64,000 nt of DNA from an uncultured Prevotellaceae bacterium (GTDB taxonomy: Bacteria; Bacteroidota; Bacteroidia; Bacteroidales; Bacteroidaceae): assembly GCA_946188395.1 (NCBI GenBank), contig CAMHUU010000010.1, positions 1 through 64,000 on the forward strand, given 5' to 3'. Below the pieces are notes generated by a model that saw nothing but the letters and a program-made list of their open reading frames with translations, was not told the origin of the DNA and searched no databases. A program made the position numbers and the translations under genes. Every line of letters starts with the position of its first letter. Position 1 is the stretch's first letter. This document shows, piece after piece, positions 1-6,007 of this stretch.

Positions 1-517
1 CAAAGTCCTTAGGCTCTGTGGTGGGAGCATAGCGCTTGATGGTCTCGCCGTCCTTAGAGATCAGAAACTTGGTGAAGTTCCACTTGATGTCGCTGTCCTT
101 CTCCACGCTCTTGCTGATTGTCTTAAAGAGGGCTTTGGCAGCTTTTGCTTTCAGACCATTATACTCCTCTGTGGGTGCCTGAGTCTTTAGATATTCGAAA
201 ATGGGTTCTGCTGCAGGGCCGTTCACGTCGCCTTTCTTCATAATCTGGAAGGTCACACCGTAGTTCAATTGGCAGAACTCCTCAATCTGTGCATCGTTGC
301 CGGGATCCTGCTCCTTGAACTGGTTGCAGGGGAAGCCGATAATCACCAGACCCTTGTCTTTGTACTTCTGGTTCAGCTCCTCCAGTCCTGCGAACTGAGG
401 CGTAAAGCCACACTTGCTAGCTGTGTTCACAATCAACAGTACCTTACCCTCGAACTGAGCGAAATCCAGTTCCTTACCCTTGCTCGTCTGAGCCTTGAAA
501 TCATAAATCTTTGCCAT
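1..517 (-). CDS. Glutathione peroxidase, cut off by the window edge
   Basis: Thioredoxin-fold peroxidase that reduces hydroperoxides. The visible 172 residues begin MAKIYDFKAQTSKGKELDF and contain the family motif NTASKCGFTPQ, with cysteine in place of selenocysteine, then FPCNQFKEQDPG and the WNFTKFL block carrying the catalytic Trp/Asn. The C-terminus lies off the left edge. The ATG at 515-517 is preceded by a weak AAGGT-type ribosome site. Upstream are a TACCTTTG box (560-567, minus) and two palindromes that look like repressor sites. Bacterial Cys-type enzymes usually use thioredoxin rather than glutathione; that is family knowledge. Family call is firm. Confidence 0.93.
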   Translation of the reverse strand, partial: MAKIYDFKAQTSKGKELDFAQFEGKVLLIVNTASKCGFTPQFAGLEELNQKYKDKGLVIIGFPCNQFKEQDPGNDAQIEEFCQLNYGVTFQIMKKGDVNGPAAEPIFEYLKTQAPTEEYNGLKAKAAKALFKTISKSVEKDSDIKWNFTKFLISKDGETIKRYAPTTEPKDF

Positions 518-559
518 ACCTTATCTTATTACATTATGTCCTTTATGTCGTTTGCGACG

Positions 560-567
560 CAAAGGTA
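560..567 (-). promoter_or_regulatory. -7 promoter box of the glutathione peroxidase gene
   Basis: On the minus strand this reads TACCTTTG, matching the Bacteroidetes -7 consensus TANNTTTG, about 43 nt before the start codon. The expected -33 position falls inside the palindrome at 583-594, so that site could block initiation. Confidence 0.55.
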
Positions 568-582
568 CTTACTTTGTTTTAT

Positions 583-638
583 ATCGCAAGCGATTTATCT
601 AAAACTTTAAGCTTGTTTAACAATAAATCGCGTGCGAT
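583..638. promoter_or_regulatory. Twin palindromic operator-like sites upstream of gpx
   Basis: Two near-identical 12-bp palindromes, ATCGCAAGCGAT (583-594) and ATCGCGTGCGAT (627-638), lie 44 bp apart centre to centre. With their flanks they also form a larger inverted repeat (TATCGC..GCGATTTA against TAAATCGC..GCGATA). The first site covers the expected -33 region of the gpx promoter. Such symmetric sites fit a dimeric regulator such as a MarR/OhrR-type protein, but no regulator gene is visible in this window next to them. Confidence 0.55.
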
Positions 639-718
639 ACAAGTACCCACACACAAAAAAGGGGCAACACCCACTGTAGATGCTGCTCCCTGCTGTTTTA
701 ATCAAAATGTAATCCTCA

Positions 719-1144
719 TTATGAGACCTCAATGGCCTTGGTGACCTTCTGCTTCGGCTCGGTCTTCGGCATGGTGACGGTCAGGATGCCGTCCTCCACC
801 TTGGCAGAAATCTGGTCTTTCACGACATCATCAGGTAGCGTGTAGTTCTGCTCGTAGTTCGAGTAGCTGAACTCGCGGCGCAGATAGTGATGATGCTTGT
901 CCTCATGCTTGTGTTCCTGTTTGTTCTCAATGGCGATGGTGAGGTTGCCCTCGTCATTGATGGCTACGCGACAATATTCTTTCTTGATGCCAGGGGCTGC
1001 GAGCTCCATAGTATACTCTTTTTCACTCTCCTTGACATTGACTGCGGGTGCTGTACTGTTGGCACGAGGCAAGAAATCAGTGTTAAAGAAATCATCAAAC
1101 ATTGTTGGGAACCAACCATTGCTTTTCATTAATCCGTTCAACAT
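719..1144 (-). CDS. Hsp20/alpha-crystallin small heat shock protein
   Basis: ATP-independent holdase chaperone of 141 aa. The start MLNGLMKSNGWFP is followed by a flexible N-arm and an alpha-crystallin domain from about residue 35 (APAVNVKESEKEYTMELAAPG). The domain ends in the GILTVTMPKTE beta-strand, then a lysine-rich tail (KQKVTKAIEVS). The ATG at 1144 is chosen because GGAGGT sits 7 nt upstream; a TTG five codons earlier overlaps that site and is unlikely. A His/Lys/Glu-rich loop (KQEHKHEDKHHHY) is notable. It stands alone with about 200 bp of leader. Confidence 0.95.
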   Translation of the reverse strand: MLNGLMKSNGWFPTMFDDFFNTDFLPRANSTAPAVNVKESEKEYTMELAAPGIKKEYCRVAINDEGNLTIAIENKQEHKHEDKHHHYLRREFSYSNYEQNYTLPDDVVKDQISAKVEDGILTVTMPKTEPKQKVTKAIEVS

Positions 1145-1343
1145 AACTTTTACCTCCAATTATACTTTTAGTTTAACGTATTTGTTGTTGATCACCTCGG
1201 CTTTCGCTTCAGCTTTCACCAGACATAGTACAACTTTCGTGCCGATTGACAAAATGGCACTCGGAGATAGTCAAGTTGGCGTGAAATTTAAACTCGATTA
1301 AACTATGCTGACAATTCCTTAAACTCCTTTAAACATTGGTGTT

Positions 1344-1892
1344 TTACAACAGATATAATGCTATTGCAGCACAGGCTTCGGCATCAGCCAAGGCATGGTG
1401 ATGGTTCTCGAGATTGTAGCCACAGGCAGCAGCAACGGTGTGTAGCTGATGATTGGGCAGCGAATGGCCGAACTGTCTACGGGATGCTGTCAGGGTATCG
1501 TAGAAACGGTAATCTGGGTAGTCCATTTGATAGACTCTGAATACGGCTTTTAGACAGCCTTCATCGAAACGGGCATTGTGAGCCACGAAAGGTAAGGTGG
1601 CTATCTGGTATCTTACATCATCCAGTTCTTGATCTGAGAAGTACACCTCTACAATACGTTCCTCCAACTGCTGCCATACTTTGGAAAATACTGGTGCATC
1701 CTCTGTATCGCTTTCCGAGATACCATGCACCCGCTGACACCAATAATTATAGTAGTTCGGCTCAGGCTGGATCAGACTGTAGAACGAGTCAACTATCTGC
1801 CCGTCACGCACCATGACTACTCCTACGGAGCAGACACTTGACGGTTCCTGATTGGCCGTCTCGAAGTCGATGGCGATGAAGTCTCTAAGCAT
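1344..1892 (-). CDS. DnaQ-like 3'-5' exonuclease domain protein
   Basis: 182-aa stand-alone DEDDh exonuclease of the DNA polymerase III epsilon type. The family residues are visible: DFE (Asp9, Glu11), HNARFD (Asp110) and HHHALADAE (His about 166, Asp170). It has no polymerase or GIY-YIG partner domain, so it is probably a proofreading-like or RNA/DNA trimming nuclease rather than the replicative subunit. The ATG at 1892 overlaps the end of the upstream DUF5131 gene by 8 nt (ATGCTTAG), suggesting translational coupling. It is the last gene of the operon that starts at 5496. Confidence 0.88.
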   Translation of the reverse strand: MLRDFIAIDFETANQEPSSVCSVGVVMVRDGQIVDSFYSLIQPEPNYYNYWCQRVHGISESDTEDAPVFSKVWQQLEERIVEVYFSDQELDDVRYQIATLPFVAHNARFDEGCLKAVFRVYQMDYPDYRFYDTLTASRRQFGHSLPNHQLHTVAAACGYNLENHHHALADAEACAAIALYLL

Positions 1893-2631
1893 TGTCAGGT
1901 GGTTCCTTTTGGTTAGTGTTGTAATCAATAGCTGCCCGATGTGCCTGTTTCATCTGCTGGTTTCGAGGGATATTGTACAGACGGCCATCCTTACGGAAGT
2001 GCGCACCTGTCTGCTTGAAGTGGAAAGGCACGTTGGCAGCGATGCATTGCTCACGGATGCCGAGCACCCAGGCATAATCACAGACACGGGCCTCCGAGCC
2101 AGACTCGCCGCCAACCGTCACTTGCTCGCACCACGAGCCAAGACCATCGGGGAAGTCAATGCTCTCCAGTAAAGGTTCACAGATGATTGACTTATGACGG
2201 ATAGGCAGTTCACGGTATATCGGCAACCGCTCATCCACTCGCCGCTGGTTTTCCATCGTGCAACAGATGGTGACGTTTTCATAGCCGTTGCCCCAATCCT
2301 CTGGCAGGCATTGGAGAATCCGCTCAGGTCGCTTTGTAATCATGAAGAAATGCAGGTCACTGCGACGGTGAATCATCAGCCAGGCATCTTCGCGCCACTG
2401 GTCAGCTTCCTCGATGAAGAAGTCCGACGTGAAGCAAGTCCACATCAGCGTTCCTGACGGCACTTTCCAGTTTCCGCTGCGGTCACGTCGGATGGGAAGA
2501 TTGAAGCTGGAGGTCCTGGTTACGACGTTGGAGTCCTTCTCAAACTCCGCATCGCGCCGAAACACATAGCAGTGTTGGCAACCCTCGCTCTTCTTGTGGC
2601 ATCCGTGCCACAGGTTCCACATCTCATCCAT
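1885..2631 (-). CDS. DUF5131 (phage Gp37/Gp68-like) family protein
   Basis: 248 aa. The N-terminus has the family signature MWNLWHGCHKKSEGCQHCY, a CX6CX2C cysteine cluster resembling a radical-SAM iron-sulfur site. It is followed by SGTLMWTCFTSDFF, the HFFMITKRPER strand and VTVGGESGSEAR, all typical of DUF5131. Biochemical role is unknown; family members occur in phages and in bacterial chromosomes. An AAGAAG sequence precedes the ATG. It follows the 75-aa gene by 22 bp and is coupled to the downstream exonuclease by an 8-nt overlap. Confidence 0.85.
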   Translation of the reverse strand: MDEMWNLWHGCHKKSEGCQHCYVFRRDAEFEKDSNVVTRTSSFNLPIRRDRSGNWKVPSGTLMWTCFTSDFFIEEADQWREDAWLMIHRRSDLHFFMITKRPERILQCLPEDWGNGYENVTICCTMENQRRVDERLPIYRELPIRHKSIICEPLLESIDFPDGLGSWCEQVTVGGESGSEARVCDYAWVLGIREQCIAANVPFHFKQTGAHFRKDGRLYNIPRNQQMKQAHRAAIDYNTNQKEPPDNA

Positions 2632-2653
2632 GCTTCTTATACTTCTTCTACGT

Positions 2654-2881
2654 TCATATCATTTCGCAGAGTTTATCTTCTCTGATGATTTTGGGGGCAG
2701 ACTTTCCTGCCAGCACTAACACCTTCTTGCCTTTTCGGTAGATATGGAGCTGGCGCGAGCGGACCACTGCTGTCAGCTCTGGATCATCCTGCATGGCAAG
2801 CCAAAGATAATGGTAGATGCCATCCTCTTCAAATAGCTTCTTCTGCAGGTGCGAGCACATATTTGTTGTGTCAATAGTCAT
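2654..2881 (-). CDS. Small hypothetical protein, 75 aa
   Basis: Not recognised. Cytosolic, no signal or membrane segment. It has Cys9 and a basic C-terminal half (YRKGKKVLVLAGKSAPKIIRE) that reads like beta-strands. Its ATG overlaps the stop of the upstream GNAT gene by 4 nt (ATGA, 2878-2881), which supports it as a real translationally coupled gene in the operon. Confidence 0.65.
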   Translation of the reverse strand: MTIDTTNMCSHLQKKLFEEDGIYHYLWLAMQDDPELTAVVRSRQLHIYRKGKKVLVLAGKSAPKIIREDKLCEMI

Positions 2882-3417
2882 CTTATCTTCTTTTCAAACT
2901 TAAAAAGTCCGTCCTCCTGGTCGAACTGCTCCGGCATATTGGGGTCTGGGTGATGCTCGTTGAAGAACTCAACGGCATGGAAACCGCAGCGGTTGATGTA
3001 GAAGTGGATGTTACGGCAGTCGAAATATGGGGTGCAGGTTTCCCACACTTCTATCTCTGGATGCATGGTCTCTATGGCTTTCCATATGGACTGGCCGATA
3101 CCTTTGCTCTGAACACCTACCTTTACATAAAGGAAGGCAAGTTCACCCATATTGCCATTAGCTGTAATGATAGCACCGCCTACACGCTGGCCATTCTCGC
3201 TGACGGCCTCGTAAGCTTCAGCACCTTCTGCATTCAGCGATTGATAGAAGTCCTTGTCAGGCAACACCTGCCACTGGTTTGTTACTTCATCATCTTTGTT
3301 GTATGCCTCGAAACCATGTTGGAAGGCCTCCTGCATCTCCTCTTTGAAGGCAATGATATGCTCCTCAGAGAGTCTGACAAGTTGGACGCAATTATTGGGG
3401 ACTTTCTCTTTTTGCAT
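2878..3417 (-). CDS. GNAT family N-acetyltransferase
   Basis: 179-aa predicted acetyl-CoA-dependent acyltransferase. The GNAT core is seen in ELAFLYVKVGVQSKGIGQSIWKAIE (strand 4 and the Q/R-x-x-G-x-G/A pyrophosphate loop, here QSKGIG) and in HFYINRCGFHAVEF near the C-terminus. The substrate cannot be told. The ATG at 3417 has GGAGATAAGAG upstream and is preferred over an in-frame TTG at 3438, which would lie inside the preceding gene. Gap to the upstream gene is 7 nt. Confidence 0.85.
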   Translation of the reverse strand: MQKEKVPNNCVQLVRLSEEHIIAFKEEMQEAFQHGFEAYNKDDEVTNQWQVLPDKDFYQSLNAEGAEAYEAVSENGQRVGGAIITANGNMGELAFLYVKVGVQSKGIGQSIWKAIETMHPEIEVWETCTPYFDCRNIHFYINRCGFHAVEFFNEHHPDPNMPEQFDQEDGLFKFEKKIR

Positions 3418-3424
3418 ATCTCTC

Positions 3425-3847
3425 TTATCTCCAAACAAACAATCCTTCAGAACAAGCCAAAGATCTTATTAACTCCAACACTTCCTCTGTCGGATTATAG
3501 ACAGTCATATAGGTGTCATCTCCGCTGACTGTTATCAGGACATCGGCTGATTTTAGGATGATGTATAACATCTGTTTGTCGGCCATACACTTCAATAGTG
3601 CAGCCTCCAGTTCATGTGGGGCTGGATTCGTTATCCAGTCCTCACCGTCGTAACTCACATTGATATCTTCATAGCAGTTCAGCTTCAGCAAGATATTGGT
3701 GAACTTCCTGTAGATGTTGTCAATCTGAGGATGCTCCAGAAAGAATTTCTCAATTCTGAAGTACTGTCCTTTGCCATCAGCGGGCACTTGTTTGGGCAGT
3801 ATGTCGATTACCCAATATGGATTATTCAAATACTCTTCTATCGTCAT
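3425..3847 (-). CDS. Conserved hypothetical protein, 140 aa
   Basis: Not recognised beyond a Bacteroidales-type small cytosolic protein. It opens MTIEEYLNNPYWVIDILPKQV and has alternating acidic and hydrophobic stretches; no catalytic motif is obvious. The ATG is 2 nt after the stop of the upstream lipoprotein gene, and the ribosome site GGAGGAA overlaps that gene's last codons, so the pair is likely coupled. Confidence 0.7.
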   Translation of the reverse strand: MTIEEYLNNPYWVIDILPKQVPADGKGQYFRIEKFFLEHPQIDNIYRKFTNILLKLNCYEDINVSYDGEDWITNPAPHELEAALLKCMADKQMLYIILKSADVLITVSGDDTYMTVYNPTEEVLELIRSLACSEGLFVWR

Positions 3848-3849
3848 AT

Positions 3850-4776
3850 TTATTCCTCCAGTTTCTTGGCTGGCCAGCCATAGTCCTGATATAGAGTCAC
3901 TGCGAGACCGTTCTTCTTGGCATAAGTCGCCAAACCTTCTGCTCTCAATCTTTCGCGATTCTTCTCATCGCTATTGATAACTTTAAAGGCATCGAATTTG
4001 TCACCGAAGATCTTCTTTGCCGTTGGCAAGTATCTGGAGCCATCCTCTACCTGGTCGAAGGCAGTCACTTCAAAGCCCTTTTCTGTCTGTCGGATGTGCA
4101 ATAATCCAGGATGGCTGCCGCCAGAGACGCATTTCAGCGTGTCACCCGACTGATTGTAGTTGAATACCCAAAAGTCGCCCCATACAAGGATGTCCTCTGT
4201 ATTACGCTCGTCAACTCTCACTATGCTGTGGATGGGTACGCAATGTTCACCTTTGGCATACTGGCTACCGATAGAATCAGTCAGATAACGGTCGATGGCA
4301 GGGAAATAGGTCGTTTCCCGTTCATTGACAAGCACAATTCTTTTGCTCTCGTATTGCTTGTCGAGGATGATGATGGAAACGGGTTGTATGCTGAATGTCT
4401 GTTTCTCGCCAGTCTTCACATCATATGTATAGAGGAGCGAGTCACCCTTTTCTTCCACCTTAACGGGATTGATTTCAGTTGCGAAGTCTGTTTCTGGCAG
4501 AACAATGGCCAACACAAACTGCTTGGTGAAGTCGATAGCGGTTGGCTTACCGTCTTTACCCATGACAGTTGCCATTCCGAAGAGCTTGTTAAACTCCTCT
4601 TCAGTTGTGATTTTGGGGTATTCAGGAATCACCTGGTCGTTCTTAAAAAAGTAGTTCTTGGCTACTTCAAAGGCCACATCACTGCTTTCTTCATTGTTTT
4701 CAACAGCCGTTACAGGCTTGTTAGTACAAGCTACCATTGCCAGCAACATTGTAAATGCAAATAGAATCTTCTTCAT
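3850..4776 (-). CDS. Predicted lipoprotein of unknown function
   Basis: 308 aa with a lipoprotein signal peptide (MKKILFAFTMLLAMVAC, lipobox Cys17), so probably anchored to an envelope membrane. The mature part is soluble and acidic-basic mixed. It contains two segments that look like a duplicated fold (QVIPEYPKITTEEEFNKLFG, and VWGDFWVFNYN followed by SGGSHPGLLHI). The latter suggests a ligand- or protein-binding domain, but I do not recognise the family. Third gene of the 5496-to-1344 operon. Confidence 0.75.
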   Translation of the reverse strand: MKKILFAFTMLLAMVACTNKPVTAVENNEESSDVAFEVAKNYFFKNDQVIPEYPKITTEEEFNKLFGMATVMGKDGKPTAIDFTKQFVLAIVLPETDFATEINPVKVEEKGDSLLYTYDVKTGEKQTFSIQPVSIIILDKQYESKRIVLVNERETTYFPAIDRYLTDSIGSQYAKGEHCVPIHSIVRVDERNTEDILVWGDFWVFNYNQSGDTLKCVSGGSHPGLLHIRQTEKGFEVTAFDQVEDGSRYLPTAKKIFGDKFDAFKVINSDEKNRERLRAEGLATYAKKNGLAVTLYQDYGWPAKKLEE

Positions 4777-4783
4777 TGTATCT

Positions 4784-5050
4784 CTATTTTTGGATTATCA
4801 AATATATGAGGGCTATTTGAGCCAATAGAATCAGAGGAAGTCCATACTTGAACTTCTTGTGCATCGTTTTGTGATGCCAGACTTGCATGCCTAATAATGC
4901 TCCTATGCTTCCTCCAAAAACAGCCAATCCCAGAAGTGCAGCCTCTCTGATACGACGTTTTCCTTGCCTTGCTTTCCACTTGTCAATGCCATAGACAAAG
5001 AACGTCACGATGTTAAGGGCAATGAGATAATATACTATCGTTTGTGTCAT
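4784..5050 (-). CDS. DUF1294 small membrane protein
   Basis: 88 aa with about three hydrophobic segments. The family pattern VYGIDKWKA..GKRRIREAALLGLAVFGGSIGALLGM then HHKTMHKKFKYGLPLI is clear. DUF1294 proteins are small inner-membrane proteins of unknown function, sometimes fused to cold-shock domains; no such fusion here. The ATG at 5050 is used; an upstream TTG overlaps the stop of the preceding gene. Confidence 0.9.
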   Translation of the reverse strand: MTQTIVYYLIALNIVTFFVYGIDKWKARQGKRRIREAALLGLAVFGGSIGALLGMQVWHHKTMHKKFKYGLPLILLAQIALIYLIIQK

Positions 5051-5055
5051 AATAC

Positions 5056-5496
5056 TTACCAATCATAATCCTCAACATAGCCGTCAAAGTGGACTTCTTC
5101 GTTCCAGCCTACTTCGCGAAAAAGACTGCGCACTTCCTCCTGAACTGCAGGAGGTATGAGGCGCGCACCCCTGCGATACTCATAGTAGTAGGTGTGACAA
5201 TGCTGGCCGATGAGCCTTTGGCGCACGAACGGCTCCACCTTGCGAGGCATGTCGGAGTTGAAGATGTTCTTCATGCCCTTTGCAAACTTCACCTTCTCTG
5301 AATTGCGGAATAGCGTACAATGCTCCGTAGCCACGTCCTGATAGCGTGGATTCACACAATGATAGGTGCTCTTGGTGTCAGGTATATATTGCCCCACCAA
5401 AAAGCGCAGACATCGCTCTTTCATCGGGCATTGCTCTGCAAAGCAAACGGTGTAGCCTTCCTTGGCTTTCGTTCTGAATATCTCTTGTTCTGTCAT
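5056..5496 (-). CDS. Conserved Cys/His-rich hypothetical protein (possibly DUF6078)
   Basis: 146 aa, soluble. Cysteines cluster at the N-terminus (CFAEQCPMKERCLRF, then CVNP and HCTLF), resembling a metal-binding knuckle. The C-terminal half is basic, then aromatic/acidic (HFDGYVEDYDW). I associate this pattern with a Bacteroidales family (DUF6078) but am not certain. It is the first gene of the eight-gene minus-strand operon; a full promoter sits 29-60 bp upstream. Confidence 0.7.
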   Translation of the reverse strand: MTEQEIFRTKAKEGYTVCFAEQCPMKERCLRFLVGQYIPDTKSTYHCVNPRYQDVATEHCTLFRNSEKVKFAKGMKNIFNSDMPRKVEPFVRQRLIGQHCHTYYYEYRRGARLIPPAVQEEVRSLFREVGWNEEVHFDGYVEDYDW

Positions 5497-5524
5497 AACG
5501 CAATCGTTTTTTGTAATCTGATTG

Positions 5525-5556
5525 CAAAATTACAAATAAACGAGCAAACCGCCAAA
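5525..5556 (-). promoter_or_regulatory. Promoter of the 5496-to-1344 operon
   Basis: On the minus strand, TTTG (5553-5556), a 20-bp spacer and TAATTTTG (5525-5532) match the Bacteroidetes -33/-7 pattern exactly. The start codon at 5496 is 28 bp beyond the -7 box. The 22-bp repeat array at 5576-5641 begins about 20 bp upstream of the -33 element. Confidence 0.75.
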
Positions 5557-5575
5557 GGAATACGGAGAAAGTTTT

Positions 5576-5641
5576 AGTACGTCGCGAGCGCACTCGTAGT
5601 ACGTAAGGAGCGTACTGGCAGTACGTCACGTACGTACTATA
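5576..5641. repeat. Three tandem 22-bp repeats, each an AGTACG-N7-CGTACT palindrome
   Basis: AGTACGT recurs at 5576, 5598 and 5620, exactly 22 bp apart. Each unit carries an inverted repeat AGTACG-N7-CGTACT; unit 1 ends CGCACT, units 2 and 3 are perfect. The two-helical-turn period places all sites on one DNA face, as expected of an operator array, although it may instead be one of the microrepeat families seen across the window. Confidence 0.7.
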
Positions 5642-5737
5642 ACAGCCCCCGTAGGCAAAATTCCATTCTAAAAGCTCTGAAATCCACAAAAGACGAATCT
5701 TTTTTCTCTTTTTCTTTTATTATTGGAAGATTTTTCA

Positions 5738-5745
5738 TATATTTG
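5738..5745 (+). promoter_or_regulatory. -7 box driving the structured leader RNA
   Basis: TATATTTG matches TANNTTTG; the -33 element is weak (TTGG, 5723-5726, spaced too closely). A start near 5752 would give a leader of about 255 nt containing the whole folded element before the gene at 6008. Confidence 0.5.
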
Positions 5746-5799
5746 CACCGTGTTTTCGTAAGAGACACAAGACATATTGGCAATGAATTAGCGTTCAGC

Positions 5800-5985
5800 T
5801 ATCTCTTCTTGTCCCCGAAACGTGGAAAATTTCAATAGGACAGCGTTGCTCAAGTAAACGTAGAAGAATAGATAAGATGAATGCTCACGCGATAGGCGTG
5901 GGCTGAACTTATCTCTACGTTGGGCATTTTCCACGGCCTCGGGGAAGATAAAGGCGGTTCACGCTTCTTTCTTGTCAAAGAGATA
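5800..5985 (+). ncRNA. Predicted structured RNA or long leader upstream of the HIRAN gene
   Basis: A nested set of perfect or near-perfect helices is readable. TATCTCTT (5800-5807) pairs with 5978-5985, TCCCCGA (5812-5818) with 5939-5945 and CGTGGAAAAT (5821-5830) with 5926-5935. Further in, AACGTAGA (5857-5864) pairs with 5914-5921, GATAAG (5871-5876) with 5908-5913, and GCTCACGC (5883-5890) with 5896-5903 through one G-U, closing a GATAG loop. A small hairpin (GCG 5954-5956 with CGC 5962-5964) sits on the 3' side. About 46 bp in total makes chance unlikely. It could be a cis-regulatory leader or an independent rod-like RNA (6S-like in outline). Function is not known. Confidence 0.75.
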
Positions 5986-6007
5986 TTGAGACTAAAAACT
6001 AATTAAT

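Larger units (their letters stand above)
5497..6007. other. 511-bp non-coding intergenic region
   Basis: No credible protein gene. It holds, in order: the minus-strand operon promoter (5525-5556), the 22-bp palindromic array (5576-5641), a plus-strand TATATTTG box (5738-5745), and a folded RNA element (about 5800-5985) that ends 22 nt before the HIRAN gene. Confidence 0.8.

Noticed and set aside
1229..1244. Possible sigma-54 promoter (minus CGGCACGAAAGTTGTA) upstream of hsp20
   Set aside because: It matches GGCACG-N4-TTG but lacks the essential GC at -12 and no sigma-54 gene or activator is visible, so it is not listed as a feature.
5576..5641. CRISPR array
   Set aside because: Only three 22-bp units with no unique spacers and no cas genes; a palindromic tandem array fits better.
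5800..5985. Group II intron or CRISPR-associated RNA
   Set aside because: No domain V-like hairpin, reverse transcriptase or cas gene nearby, and no spaced direct repeats.
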